A stretch of 64,000 nucleotides of DNA from Mytilus trossulus (GCF_036588685.1 NC_086378.1:29303578-29367577); one strand, 5' to 3'. Numbered from the stretch's first letter, positions 23,067 through 31,480 are shown. Translations and numbers: made by a program. Notes: generated by a model from the letters alone, not told the origin.

Positions 23067-25919
23067 CAACGTGATAGCAATATACGACGAAAATTTTTTC
23101 AAAATTTGCGGTCGTATAAAAACCATCCTAAAATTTGAAAAACAATACATAATCTGTTTATCAACTTTTTCTGTGAAAGGTTGTAGGGGTATAAGACATC
23201 ATACATTTCTTTTTTTCAATTGGGCAAAATTTGAGAAAATAGTAATTAATATTAATTTACGGAACATACAGGTTATGATCATGGGTGTGTTAAATATCAA
23301 TGGCTGTACCCAGCAACAAGTAACTTTTACATTTGATTATTGGAATATCACCATAAACCAAAGGTCACAGGATCCGAAGCTTGTATTGAGTGCAGTTGAA
23401 AGACATAAGGTTTTAACGCCTGTGTTACAGGCATCCAATTAAGCCCTGAACTAATTTTGTTCACATCTAAAATAGTTAACTAAATCTTTAGTGCCCTTTT
23501 TCTAGTTGTTATTGTTGATATCTGTATTCCTGTTTATAATTGATCTGTTCCTCACTTTGATTGACAGATTAAGTTCAAGGATGTCATAGCTGGTATCATA
23601 AAAAGGACAAGTGAATCGCTTTGTAACACCATAGACCTGTTCGCTTTTAAGTCATGCTTAATGAAGAAATTGTTTCAATTCTTAATTGCAGATACATGTA
23701 GTAGGCTGGAATATCTTAAAGCCATGTATGAAATCTTGAATCTTATCCCCTTTCCTTTTGTCTGCTCCACTGGCATAAAAAAATCTAATTTGTAAATAAA
23801 CAAAATAAACTAGTTAAGAATTATTAATAAGTATTTTATACAATGATTGCTGTATTTGAGAAATAATTACTTTTGTTGCTCTTTAATCTGTGCCCTTTTC
23901 CTGGTTTCATCCTCCTGATGTAAAACTTTCTTTAGCTGTGAAAATAACTCATGTTTTTCTGCTTTTAGAGTTTCCAACTTCTTTTCCATGTTTTGTAACT
24001 ACAAAGTACATTAAATGTTGACAAAAAGTTCTTATAAATAGGTTTTATTTTTAGATTAATGAAATCTCTAAACATACTTAGCATTTTAAATTTCAATGTC
24101 TTGTCTCTCCTAAATCATAACTTACTCATGTTTGTTCCTGTACCATGTGAGGTTCAAGTAAATCTGTATTTTGCACAAACTGTATACTTTTTTGGTTACT
24201 ATAACCATGGTAACCATGAACTTTAAAATATTGACAACAAAATTAAAAGAACACGTCTTCTCAATACATGTGACAATTCATTTTGGTTTCTAATCTGAAA
24301 TATGATTCTTGAGATTTCTTGAGATCCATAAATTACTTTTCTGTAAAAAGAGTCATGTATTTTTATATCAGTGGCTTTGACCTTTGCGGTTTTGGTCTTT
24401 AAATCTATTTTAATCTTTCTTTAATTTCATGAGACCAAATATTGTAAGTTTGAAATTCTTGGGTTGTCATAAAGAAAACCAATTTTTAATCTGTTTTTTT
24501 TATCTTTCAGTAATCATGTTAATTTATTTTTGGATGTAACGCCTCTTCTGATTGGATGACAGTGTTTAGTCTATCAGCTTATAGACATAATTTTGTCATG
24601 TGACTGTACCAGCATCAACTTTTTTCATGATTTTCTCTGGCTCAAAATAGAATTTAGAATAAAAGTATAAGGAATGACTAATATGTTTTATGTCTATAAA
24701 GTAATAACATCAAAAATGTGGTGCACACTAAAAAGCCTACATACTTAAGTTTTTGATTTGTTACTATTCCTCTAAGATATGCTAACTAACTTGGCTTCTG
24801 GGTAGAATATCGAAAACATTGTGGTTTAAAAAAGGCACATTGTCTGTCAAAACACCTTTGTTAATACAGGTATATCAAACAGTTTTAGTATTCATACTTG
24901 TTCCTTTGTCTGTTCTAATGTTAAACTATCTTCCTTTTCTTTTTTCTTCCTTAATTCCTGTTCCTTTCTCATTCTTTCTAATTGCTCATCCTGTTCTAAT
25001 TCTGATTATTCAAAAACAAAAACAAATCAACTTAATTCAGCAGAAATAATATAAGTAAAACTAACAATTTTAAAACGAAATTCTGGATTAAAAAAGTAAT
25101 TAATGCCATTTTGAAGAAGTTTATTGATGTCATGTTTATCTCACCCCTTCACTGATCACAAACTTAGGTAAAAGTCCAGAAATCTTTTATCCAATTTGTA
25201 AGTGATTTTGAGATTTAAAGTGCAAAGTATAGTTAAGGTATTCATACTCTGTAAAGTAACTTTCATTACATGTACTTGTATTTCTAATAAATTAAAATTG
25301 CAAAAAAAAACATAAATGACACCTGGATAAAAAAAGTCATCCACACTTACAGAAATAATCGGCCAATAACTTTCAATGGTTTGACAAGTTCCATACTCTA
25401 TATAGTTCTATACTATATATGTGTCTATCAATTTTTAGTGACCATCATTATAAGACTATTTTCTAATGTTAAGGACTGTATCAGTATATGTTACATGCAT
25501 CTTCTATATGACTTTATGTCTTTTTGGTTTTTTTTGTTGTCTCATTGACAGATACATGTACCTCATATAAAATTTACTGAGTGAACATGGTGAATCATAA
25601 AAGTATCAACTTTTTGGTTGCCTTCGCCCATGACACCTATCAATATATCAGTCTTTACATACAAAATTGTTGGAATAAATATGAATGTACCTGTACACGC
25701 AGTAAGCAAGACAATGTGTTATTTTGTTATTGCATGTTAAATAGGTAGTGGAGAGAAAAGGGTAAAAACCATGGCAAACTTCTTTTCCATGAAAACATTA
25801 AAAGCAGAAATCGATAACTAACCTTGTTTCTTTTTCTCTCTTTCTTTCATAATATGTTTTTTCAGTGCTGTATACATAGTCTTGGTCAGTTTAGGGCGTT
25901 CTAATACAGCACCTGGCAT
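8521..25919 (-). CDS. GPS2: GPS2, G-protein pathway suppressor 2: whole coding span (ten coding exons)
   Basis: Joined coding exons: 25919-25823, 25001-24898, 23998-23871, 20851-20734, 19401-19251, 15865-15620, 13759-13671, 13278-13180, 10879-10805, 8766-8521. They total 1353 nt (450 aa plus stop) and every junction is phase-consistent. GPS2 is a nuclear subunit of the NCoR/SMRT-HDAC3-TBL1 corepressor complex and also restrains JNK and ubiquitin signalling (family knowledge). The N-terminus MPGAVLERPKL...KKHIMKEREKKKQ and the charged helical segment at about residues 33-109 (EDSLTLEQTKEQ...LFSQLKKVLHQE) match the coiled coil that binds SMRT and TBL1. LEHANQKAGFNEE at about 288-300 matches the conserved LQ.Q.EHANQQ.GF block. 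The rest is Q/P/M-rich and poorly conserved. It is longer than human GPS2 (about 327 aa), mainly because of exons 6 and 10. Two introns carry tandem copies of the preceding donor. Confidence 0.92.
8565..8730 (-). repeat. 15-bp coding minisatellite in GPS2 exon 10
   Basis: Tandem 15-bp units (antisense reads GTCATTGGTTGWSCW-like) encode MTGQP/MTAQP, about eleven copies. Units differ mostly at synonymous third positions and at the G/A residue. Seen directly. Confidence 0.9.
9040..9612 (+). mobile_element. Solo retroelement 3' tail
   Basis: This closely matches 63695-64000 (CAGTCAGTTTTATTGAAGTC TGGAGCTGGCATG through TTAACCCCGCCGC and AGTCAGGAGCCTCTGGCCTT), then continues through GGGCCAGCTGAAGGACGCC to GACACATTCCTCATTTCC. 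At the 63.7 kb copy decayed coding sequence precedes the same tail, so this looks like a heavily 5'-truncated insertion. Confidence 0.6.
9886..10034. repeat. Long near-perfect hairpin (arms about 60 bp)
   Basis: The left arm 9886-9949 (AATGGCAATGATTTATTTTG through ACTCTTCACATT) pairs with 9973-10034 (AATGTGAAGAGTCAAAAATA through AATAGCCATT). The loop is about 24 nt and holds CCGCTTCGCAG. It is transcribed as GPS2 intron and would fold into long dsRNA. Probably a foldback MITE. Confidence 0.75.
10536..10760. mobile_element. Small TIR MITE in GPS2 intron 9
   Basis: Inverted ends: CAATTGGCGGTTTCAGAATC TAAAGCATC (from about 10555) against GATGCATTAGATTCTGAAAC TGCCAATTAG (to about 10741). The outer parts CTATAGACGTATACACA and TGTGTATAGTCC also match. 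About 225 bp, non-coding, superfamily unknown. Confidence 0.6.
10805..10879 (-). CDS. GPS2: GPS2 exon 9
   Basis: Acceptor AATTACAG, donor CAG|GTAACT, phase 0 to 0, 25 codons: GSIVTGYSARGQAPPQ then STAYQQSQQ. Q/P/S-rich and unstructured in character. Placed by reading frame, splice sites and continuity rather than by conservation. Confidence 0.75.
10880..13179 (-). other. GPS2 intron 8
   Basis: This 2.3 kb intron is mostly occupied by a foldback-like element (11013-12619). The rest (12620-13179) is AT-rich. It includes a possible MITE at about 12896-13100 whose ends read TACTGTAATTTCATAAATTATTGCG and ACAATTTCTACATTAACAGTA. No coding exon seen. Confidence 0.6.
11013..12619. mobile_element. Foldback-like TIR element with reiterated CCCAAACGTGTCC motif
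   Basis: The termini are a 14-bp inverted pair, TATATGTAACACTC (11013-11026) and its complement (12606-12619). Inside the left end CCCAAACGTGTCC-like units recur about seven times (11025-11180). The complement (GGACACGTTTGGG) recurs about seven times at 12400-12605. The centre is AT-rich with no transposase homology that I can see. The flank is ATATAT on both sides, too simple to prove a target duplication. Non-autonomous; superfamily unknown. Confidence 0.65.
13180..13278 (-). CDS. GPS2: GPS2 exon 8
   Basis: Acceptor AACTTTTCAG, donor AAG|GTCTGT, phase 0 to 0, 33 codons: QQQIRGVAPISAQTPQALLH then QQIQLQQQQPQQK. Glutamine-rich, as in other invertebrate GPS2 C-terminal regions. The donor is a slightly weak match at +3. 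Confidence 0.75.
13671..13759 (-). CDS. GPS2: GPS2 exon 7, conserved EHANQ..GF block
   Basis: Acceptor TGGTAATGTAG, phase 1 in; donor CAACAG|GTACTT, phase 0 out. It encodes YMGQTLQQQLEHANQ then KAGFNEENKYKLQQ. LEHANQ-x-(A/T)GF is the C-terminal conserved block of GPS2, which anchors the identification of the 3' half of the gene. Confidence 0.88.
13808..13965 (+). repeat. Dispersed SINE-like repeat, truncated copy
   Basis: Matches the 3' half of the 2416-2752 repeat (CTTATCGGGGCCTTTTAT through GTTGTCTCATTGGCAATTCATATCTTC). Confidence 0.75.
14210..14336 (+). repeat. Dispersed SINE-like repeat, diverged copy
   Basis: A more decayed relative: AGCTGTACAGTGACCTTTAG, then GGATAGTTGTCTAATTGGCA ATCATATAACATCTC. 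It is clearly older than the neighbouring copy. Confidence 0.6.
14470..15619 (-). repeat. 105-bp tandem array: exon 6 3' end plus 5' splice site, copied about ten times
   Basis: Beyond the true exon 6 donor (15619) there are ten further donors whose equivalent base falls at 15510, 15405, 15300, 15195, 15090, 14985, 14880, 14779, 14679 and 14568. The spacing is exactly 105 bp for seven steps, then 101, 100 and 111; a decayed eleventh lies near 14470. Each unit reads CAGAAACAGATCC(C/T)GAAT, ...CCAACTG|GTAAGTA, then about 45 bp of intron ending TTCCTATGCCCAACAG. Units differ by only a few bases. Reading on past the first donor in the GPS2 frame meets TAA at once (GGT AAG TAA). Confidence 0.92.
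15620..15865 (-). CDS. GPS2: GPS2 exon 6
   Basis: Acceptor ATATTTCCAG, donor CAACTG|GTAAGT, phase 1 to 1, 246 nt (82 codons' worth). It reads KTSSYPGHTPSSQVTYTSKP, a poly-Q run (about six Q), AAVYTGNKSPGKSYP, then YAHQQQKQIPESYPGYPR, MQQPPTG. Low-complexity Q/P/Y-rich sequence. Its last ~58 nt are the source of the downstream array. The true exon has PPT where the array copies mostly have PT, so the copies are distinguishable from the parent. Confidence 0.85.
16429..18915. mobile_element. Possible foldback-like element in GPS2 intron 5
   Basis: 16429-16535 carries CTCCGATTTCC, TCACACCGAGTACC, CACTCCTAAAATCCTCC and ATTCTCTCCCAACACC. The complement of 18770-18910 carries the related CTACACCGAGGAAA, CACTCCGAAAAACTCCG and ATTCCTCCCAAAATG. 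An inner 12-bp inverted pair (AATTGGATTACC at 16586, complement near 18702) supports a TIR element. The interior has a diverged duplication (17990-18110 against 18310-18430, ...AATGGTGAATAA...). The match is loose. Confidence 0.35.
18998..19175 (+). repeat. Dispersed SINE-like repeat, diverged copy
   Basis: AACCCGCTAGATTTC, CACCTGTCCTAAGTCAGGAA, then GAGAGTTGTTACATTGGCAC TCATACAACATCTTC. It preserves both the 5' and 3' modules of the 2416 repeat with a shortened middle. Confidence 0.6.
19251..19401 (-). CDS. GPS2: GPS2 exon 5
   Basis: Acceptor GATCTTTTTAG, phase 0; donor TATA|GTAAGT, phase 1 out. It encodes QMQMKRPHSPSPPPTSVYQQ then YTESKMMQATMQ...HAQADY. The KRPHSPSPPP stretch is a proline-directed phosphorylation-type sequence (inference). 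Confidence 0.8.
19402..20733 (-). other. GPS2 intron 4
   Basis: 1.3 kb. It contains a hairpin-type MITE (about 19540-20065): CACATATAGCCCTAAGGGGG TGATA near 19941 pairs with TATCACCCTCTAAGCTATGTG near 20034. It also contains the 43-bp donor array. No coding exon seen. Confidence 0.55.
20578..20750 (-). repeat. 43-bp tandem array of the exon 4/intron 4 junction
   Basis: The unit (antisense) is CCAATGATTCCT|GTGAGTATTAAC followed by AGAGCTCTCACATAATTAA. Starts of the shared GTGAGAGCTC/GTAAGAGCTC block are at 20578, 20621, 20664 and 20711 (steps 43, 43, 47). The copy nearest the exon (donor at 20733) is the functional junction. Three extra donors follow downstream. As in intron 6, read-through from the first donor hits an in-frame stop within the unit. 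Confidence 0.9.
20734..20851 (-). CDS. GPS2: GPS2 exon 4
   Basis: Acceptor TTTACTTTTAG, phase 2 in; donor ATTCCT|GTGAGT, phase 0 out. It encodes EMLNIQQAYQTHIPVSSHSM then LQMQSGRPTLYRPQQPMIP. It corresponds in position to the LTSAAYQQ...HTGTH.LSMQ stretch after the vertebrate GPS2 coiled coil. Confidence 0.83.
21162..23122 (-). mobile_element. Helitron-like non-autonomous element (family H2, copy A)
   Basis: Read on the minus strand it starts TTTTTATACGACCGCAAATT, carries a (GTC)n block, then about four 160-bp repeats and several ~115-bp repeats. It ends with TGCGGTCGTATAAAG, a hairpin GCTACGCCCTGCGGAGC, and ATCTGG followed by TT. So subterminal inverted repeats (TTTATACGACCGCA) are followed by a 3' hairpin and a CTRR-type end next to T, as in Helentron-derived elements (family knowledge). 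A second full copy at 45379-47203 and a truncated one at 43117 share the same ends. No Rep/helicase coding. Confidence 0.65.
23006..23065. repeat. (GAC)n trinucleotide tract inside H2 copy A
   Basis: About 19 uninterrupted GAC/CGA units. The open frame reading it as poly-arginine is not a gene. Confidence 0.9.
23871..23998 (-). CDS. GPS2: GPS2 exon 3, coiled coil core
   Basis: Acceptor ACTTTGTAG, phase 0; donor CAACAAAA|GTAATT, phase 2 out. It encodes LQNMEKKLETLKAEKHELFS then QLKKVLHQEDETRKRAQIKE. This matches the strongest conserved GPS2 block (L.LEEKL..LQEEKHQLF.QLKKVLHEE), the helix that contacts TBL1/SMRT. Confidence 0.93.
23999..24897 (-). other. GPS2 intron 2
   Basis: 0.9 kb. It contains one copy of a dispersed MITE (24520-24745) also seen at 41470-41815. 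Otherwise AT-rich with nothing recognised. Confidence 0.6.
24520..24745 (-). mobile_element. Dispersed MITE copy (GTGCACCACATTTTT family)
   Basis: Its complement begins AGTGTGCACCACATTTTTGA TG and ends CCAATCAGAAGAGGCGTTAC ATCC. The 41580-41810 segment has the same blocks in the same order (GTGCACCACATTTTTATG, GTCACATGAC, CCAATCAGAAGATGTGTTAC ATCC). Confidence 0.65.
24898..25001 (-). CDS. GPS2: GPS2 exon 2
   Basis: Acceptor GAATAATCAG, phase 1 in; donor GAACAA|GTATGA, phase 0 out. It encodes ELEQDEQLERMRKEQELRKK then KEKEDSLTLEQTKEQ. The alternating E/K/R helix and the (S)LE(E/Q)TKEQ end match vertebrate GPS2. Confidence 0.9.
25002..25822 (-). other. GPS2 intron 1 (first coding intron)
   Basis: 0.8 kb, AT-rich, nothing recognised. 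Donor CAAG|GTTAGT and acceptor ATAATCAG. Confidence 0.6.
25823..25919 (-). CDS. GPS2: GPS2 exon 1 (first coding exon)
   Basis: It encodes MPGAVLERPKLTKTMYTALK then KHIMKEREKKKQ; the donor CAAG|GTTAGT leaves phase 1. This aligns directly with the vertebrate start (MPALLERPKL..AM..ALH.HIM.ERE.K.Q). The ATG at 25919 is chosen because similarity starts there and no upstream in-frame ATG exists in the exon. An acceptor (TTTTTCAG) at 25945-25952 puts the exon start at 25944, with 25 nt of 5' UTR. At least one upstream non-coding exon is therefore implied; I could not locate it. Confidence 0.92.
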
Positions 25920-26460
25920 TCTGAAGTCTTTTAGTGTCACAATTCTGAAAAAGAAAATTTCAATAGAGCCAACATGGCCAAAGCCTTAGGATTGCAACCA
26001 GAGCTCATTACTTTAAATCTCTATGTTTTTTTTGAATCTTTAATATGTGTTTTTTCAAACGTTTGTTACCTTACATATTACGGTACCTCTGTTAATGGTT
26101 TGATTGTGATTCATGTTTTTGTCATATTCATTATATTAATTAATGTTCATGACATTCAGTTTTTGATTGCAGCAATTACAAATGTTACCATGATTCATTA
26201 ATCTGCCTGATTGGACCAACTTTTAATAAATTTTCGGTTAATTAGTACTTGTTTTTTTCTTATTATAGGTCTTTTTTTATGTTATTTAATTCTGGTTTTA
26301 ACATCACATTTACTTATATGGGAGAAGCTTCACAACATGTAAACAATCACATGTGACAAATTGTACACTGAGCTCAGTGAAATTTGGTATCTAATTTGGA
26401 TACTTGATGTCTTTTCACTATATAATTCCTAGTTTGGTGACTGTCTTTCCCCTTTATCCC

Positions 26461-27069
26461 TTTAAGGTGGTAAAATGTATGGGAGTCTAAAATAAAAATG
26501 ATAGAATTTGTTCATACTTTGTCAAAATGTAGTATCTATTGATACATGATCAAAAATATTATAAAAATGATAGGTCGCCGTGCATTTTCTCAAGCTACAG
26601 GTTGTGACAAAATGACAAATTTTGTATGGATTATACAGGAAAAAACACCATTTTGTGAATAAAAACTAAACAAAATGATAGAATTGTAAAATAAATAAGA
26701 AAAAGATTGCTTTCAGACAATGCTTTGAGAATATCATAAGAAAAGATAGGGTCACCGAACGTTTTTTCCGGCTAAAAGACAAAATAGGAAAATTTCATGT
26801 AGAGTCCTTCAGAAAATGCACTGTTATAGAGTTACCTCCCCTTAAAATGCCAATTTGAAAAATATTCAAAAACAACCAAAATTAATCTATACTTGTAAAA
26901 ATATTAATATTTCTAAGTTATATTCTTACAAATTGGTTCTTTTAAATGAAAATTCACATTAAATTCTCTATTCCTGCATCAAATTTTGCTAACTTGATAG
27001 AAAATATGGACCTTAGATTCTCTGTTTTTTACAATCCAAGATGGCGAAAGACACCCATACCACCTTAAA
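26461..27069. mobile_element. TIR MITE, about 610 bp
   Basis: Starts TTTAAGGTGGTA...TGGGAGTCT. The complement of the right end reads TTTAAGGTGGTATGGGTGTC TTTCGCCATC. Non-coding, AT-rich. Superfamily not assigned; the flanks show no clear duplication. Confidence 0.65.
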
Positions 27070-27191
27070 CTAGATAATAAGGACACCAGACTCAAAATTT
27101 ATAATGAGAGTTTGTTCAGAACTACATGTAAACTTAAACACAACAGAGATGATTTCAATTTTCTTCTGAGAAATATGTAAATAGTTAGAAA

Positions 27192-28004
27192 CAAGAATGT
27201 GTCCAAGTAAATGGTTGCCCCACTTGCACTATCCTTTTCCATGTTCCATGGACCTTGAAATTGGGTAATAATCTAATTTGGCATTAAAATTAGAAAGATT
27301 ATACTATAGGGAACAAATGTACTAAGTTTCAAGTTGATTGGACTTCAGCTTCATCAAAAACTACCTTGACCAAAAACTTTAACCTGAAACTCCCACTTTC
27401 ATTTTCTATGTTCAGTGGACTGTGAAATAGCAATCAATAGTCTAATTTGGCTTTAAAATTAGAAAGATTATATCATAAGCAACAAGTGTACTAAGTTTCA
27501 AGTTGGTTGAACTTCAGCGTCATCAAAAACTACCTTGACCAAAAACTTTAACCTGAAACTCCCACTTTCATTTTTTATGTTCAGTGGACCGTGAAATTGG
27601 AGTGAAAAGTCTACTTTGCCTTTAAAATTAGAAAGATCATATCATAAGCAGCAAGTGTACTAAATGACTAAGTTTCAAGTTGATTGGACTTCAGCTTCAT
27701 CAAAAACTACCTTGACCAAAAACTTTAACCTGAAACTCCCACTTTCATTTTCTATGTTCAGTCGACCTTGAAATTGAGGTCAAAAGTCTAATTTGCTTTT
27801 AAAATTAGAAAGGTCATATCATAAGCAACAAGTGTACTAATTCAAGTTGATTGGACTTCAGCTTCATCAAAAACTACCTTGACCAAAAACTTTAACCTGA
27901 ACGGACACACAGACAAACAAACCAGCGGACGAACTGAGCCACAGACCAGAAAACATAATGCCCCTCTACTATTGTAGGTGACTATCCTAGGTGGAACATA
28001 AAAA
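27192..28004. repeat. Dispersed element with four ~145-bp tandem repeats
   Basis: Units centre on TCATCAAAAACTACCTTGAC CAAAAACTTTAACCTGAAACT and recur near 27354, 27521, 27698 and 27869. The right end (ACAGACCAGAAAACATAATG CCCCTCTACTATTGTAGGTG) and left end (CAAGAATGTGTCCAAGTAAA TGGTTGCCCCAC) are ones I recognise from mussel repeats. It may be another Helitron-like non-autonomous element (inference). Confidence 0.6.
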
Positions 28005-28764
28005 TTCAAAGCATTGACTTCATATGGAGAATATTATATCTTCAATTTAAAACTATATTCTTTACATCCATGACATCAATAAAAACAAATCATCATCATA
28101 AAAAAAAAAAATCCAATCCAATTCACAGTAATCATAAATACATGTAATTAACAAACATTATTTTAACCAATTGTTCAAGCACAAACAGAAATATTCATTC
28201 TATGCATTTTTTTTATAATATTAGAAGTACTGTTACTTAATAATCTTCAGTTTTTAAGTTTACATTAGATATGTTAGAATGACATCACTTTAAGCCATGA
28301 TGTTTTTGCTCTAAAATCATTTATATGTACAATGTACATGAAGTTTCACAGATTTTATCTTATTTCAATCTTATAAAATTTTTCAAGCTCTATCATATTA
28401 TTTCTTCTTGATATGCATCAAAATCTGAATATCAGTACAGTACAGGGTTCAAAAGTTGCCAACATCAATTTTGATTTGACAGTGGCCTTAGTGGCAGCTC
28501 TTCAAGTTACTTCAACACGATCAACTACAATACTGTTATTCCTTAATTGGCATAACAGGAAAATCCTGTTCGTCGATTATACAGATCTTTATCATGGTAA
28601 AACTGTGAACAATTAATGTATTTCCACTTTTAGTATTCAGCTGAATTTTGTCCCCAATTGACCTTAAATCTACTCCGAATAACCATCTGACATCAAGAAA
28701 CAATCACTTTTTAAGTGTGACATCAAATGTTTTGAATTGTGATGTCAAAGTTTACTGGAACCTG

Positions 28765-28773
28765 TGTGATTAT
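28765..28773. repeat. Left 9-bp target site duplication TGTGATTAT
   Basis: Identical to 32582-32590, exactly flanking the foldback element. Confidence 0.75.
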
Positions 28774-28795
28774 GAGATTCACTTGTTGTCGAGTA

Positions 28796-29220
28796 TCGAG
28801 TTGCGAGTTATAAAAGTCGAGTTGCGAGTTACAAAAGTCGAGTTGCGAGTTACAAAAGTCGAGTTGCGAGTTACAAAAGACGAGTTGCGAGTTACAAAAG
28901 TCGAGTTGCGAGTTAAGAAAGTCGAGTTGCGAGTTACAAAAGTCGAGTTGCGAGTTACAAAAGTCGAGTTGCGAGTTAAGAGAGTCGAGTTGCGAGTTAC
29001 AAAAGTCGAGTTGCGAGTTACAAAAGTTGAGTTGCGAGTTACAAAAGTCGAGTTGCGAGTTACAAAAGTCGAGTTGCGAGTTACAAAAGTCGAGTTGCGA
29101 GTTATAAAAGTCGAGTTGCGAGTTAAGAGAGTCGAGTTGCGAGTTACAAAAGTCGAGTTGCGAGTTACAAAAGTCGAGTTGCGAGTTAAGAAAGTCGAGT
29201 TGCGAGTTACAAAGTCGAAT
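28796..29220 (+). repeat. 21-bp satellite, left arm of the foldback element
   Basis: About 20 units, core GTTGCGAGTTACAAAAGTCG, with variants ACAAAAG, AAGAAAG, AAGAGAG and ATAAAAG. Open in several frames only because 21 is a multiple of 3. Confidence 0.92.
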
Positions 29221-29817
29221 TGCGTAAAAATGTGGAAACTAAAATATTTTATTTTTTTGGTGTAACTGTATAACATTTTGGAATGATGATTGCTTATAGA
29301 ATTGTACATAGTGGTTGTGGTTTGGACTTAATCTGTGTCTCTTGTAAACATGAAATGGACTAGATTATTACTACGTATAGTATTTTGTTAAGAAGCAGAT
29401 AGACTTTTGAAATACAGCAGATGGCTTGCAGTTTAATTATTTTTAAATTTCATACATAGCACCGACTTATTAAACGTAAAGGGAGATAGCAACTAAACTA
29501 TAGTACATATATGTAAAACACCCTTTCTGCAGATTTCGGTTGAAGTGTGCTATTTGGAGCAGCTGCAGAGTCGGGCAATCAGGGCCGTAACTACATTGCG
29601 GCAAATGAGGCATAATGCCTCATGTTGGAAATTTAAAAAAAAAAATGAAACAAAAGATTGTCTTCATTTCAAATTGTTTTCACGGAAAGTGTCCTGCAAG
29701 AAGCAAGTTCTCTTCACTCTCTTGTGTCGCCCCTGCATGTTTTTTGTGATCCTTGTTTCTATTTAACTTTTGCTTTTCAGAGTTGATGGTCTATTGTTTG
29801 TACTTCTGTGTCCCGGG

Positions 29818-29895
29818 TTTAAACGACTCAGAGAAAATACCCATTTTTTCTTAGTATGGATGGTAAAAATGGGTATTTTCTCTGAGTCGTTTAAA
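29818..29895. repeat. Perfect 31-bp hairpin inside the foldback element
   Basis: Arms 29818-29848 and 29865-29895 are perfectly complementary (tip TTTAAACGACTCAGAG), with a 16-nt loop. Probably a young inserted palindrome or a recent inverted duplication. Confidence 0.85.
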
Positions 29896-30817
29896 TCACT
29901 CGAAACTAGGCGAGACATTCACAGAAGTGATATAGATATGTATTATTTATATCGGAAATTGAATATTTTAATTAGCAAAAAAAAAAAATATTTGTATCAT
30001 AAAATTATACCCATGGGCTTATAGGATAAAACTAGATAGCTGCCATGGTTTAAATCAAAATAAGACCACCAATTTCCCGGTATCAAATTATTTGAAAAAA
30101 ACCCAACATATTGGCTTATGACCTTTTACATTGGATGGTTAAACTTGCATTAAGTCGTGTTCAGACCCTTTAACAGAAAATAAAGGAACATGGAACCTAA
30201 TCGTACACAGCGTCAATGCATAGAAAAAAATACAAATGATCAATGGTCAAATTTTTTATTCCTGTTCTCCATCTTGATAGTTGTTGGAGGGTCATCAGTA
30301 ATAAAAAAAAATCATTAATACCGTAAAACAAGTTCAAGATGGTCCCTGGTGTCAACCTTAGCAGGACTAGAACATAAAGTATAATACTGCCCTCTCAATA
30401 TATTTAAATCTAGTCATAAAAATCACCAAAGTCAGCACAATAGAAGACAAGAACTGCCAGACCGGTATTAATGCATATGAGAGTTGCAATTTTTGCTTTA
30501 TCCTACATATTGGTCTTTTATTCTTGTCCCTAAAACCGAAAAATCTTGAATAACACTTAATCTATATTTTTGATTTGAGACCAGAATATTGTCGAAAAAA
30601 TATTTAAAAATTATATGCGTTGCAATGTAAGAAAGAGTCCGGGAAACGATCAGAATGCACAATTTTGCGTTATTTTTCTCAGAGCTTCTTGAGCGGCCCC
30701 CAGACCCCTCGCCGATAAAAATTTCTTCATGCCTTATATATCATGTACTGTAGTACGCCGCTAGATTAAAACTGACGTGGAAAGGTAACACATGCCCACC
30801 GAAGGCTCTTTTTTTTG

Positions 30818-31010
30818 AGAGCCCAGGTGGTCGTGTGGTCTAGCAGGACGGCTGCAGTGCAGGCGATTTGGTGTCACGATATCACAGTAGCATGGGTTCG
30901 AATCCCGGCGAGGGAAGAACCAAAAATTTGCGAAAGCAAATTTACAGATCTAACATTGTTGGGTTGATGTTTAGACGAGTTGTATATATATATATATATA
31001 TATACAATAT
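30818..31010 (+). mobile_element. tRNA-derived SINE with (TA)n tail
   Basis: It opens with CCCAGGTGGTCGTGTGGTCT AGCAGG (A-box-like) and has GGGTTCGAATCCCGGCGAGG (B-box) at about 30894. Then come a unique part (TTGCGAAAGCAAATTTACAG) and a (TA)n tail at 30985-31005. The spacing between boxes is too long and the stems do not close for a functional tRNA. I recognise this SINE type from bivalves. Confidence 0.75.
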
Positions 31011-31143
31011 ACATGTATATGTTATAGAGTAAAATTAATTGGATTGTAAGATGATGAAGTTCGCAATTTGAATATTGCTTATAGTGATTTTTTTGTATAA
31101 CCCTCCCTTTCCATGCTTAAAAAGTCAATATACATTTTAAACC

Positions 31144-31480
31144 TAGTCACTTATAATTGTAAACACATTCTTTTATATCCTTTTCGCAATACAAATATTC
31201 TTTTAAAAGTTTTCCAGGTTTGTTAAACATATTAACTTTGGTTTTAGATAGATTGACCCCTAAACACCATTTTACAGTACAGGATAAACTATCAAGTCGT
31301 TTTTGAAAGACTTGCCTTGGAACTAGACAAAAAATAACATGATCCTCTGCATACATGATGCAGTTAATTCTGCGGTCATTTATGTCAACAGCATCTGGGG
31401 TTTCATTAAATGCATCCGGTAAAATTCATTTATTAAAATCTTGAAAAGGTTGGGATTCAAAATATCACCTTAGTTTACTC
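31144..31480 (-). pseudogene. LINE reverse-transcriptase fragment (non-LTR)
   Basis: Minus-strand reading gives GDILNPNLFKILINEF, then, after a frame change, RINCIMYAEDHVIF and WCLGVNLSKTKVNMFNKPGK. These match the RT palm of a non-LTR retrotransposon: the (F/Y)xDD box appears as YAED, followed by the INL.KTKVM.FNK.GK motif. At least one frameshift and stops. It lies inside the foldback element, so it inserted there or was captured. Confidence 0.7.

Larger units (their letters stand above)
20852..23870 (-). other. GPS2 intron 3
   Basis: 3.0 kb, dominated by a Helitron-like element (21162-23122). 23123-23870 is unannotated; an open frame over 23071-23442 shows no domain I recognise. Confidence 0.6.
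25945..28764. other. Region between GPS2 and the foldback element
   Basis: It contains a TIR MITE (26461-27069) and a tandem repeat element (27192-28004). A GPS2 5' UTR exon and promoter may lie here or further right. Open frames at 25974 and 28413 show no domain that I recognise. Confidence 0.5.

Noticed and set aside
22926..23138. Poly-arginine frame
   Set aside because: Translation of the (GAC)n tract in a Helitron-like element; the 43110-43313 frame is the same in the inverted copy.
28648..29309. Repetitive protein frames (LRVTKVE..., TRNSTFV...)
   Set aside because: Artefacts of the 21-bp satellite being open in several frames on both strands; the mirrored frames at 31990-32767 are the same artefact.
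30818..30915. Functional tRNA gene
   Set aside because: A- and B-box-like blocks are present, but spacing and stem pairing do not make a cloverleaf. It is followed by a SINE body and a (TA)n tail.
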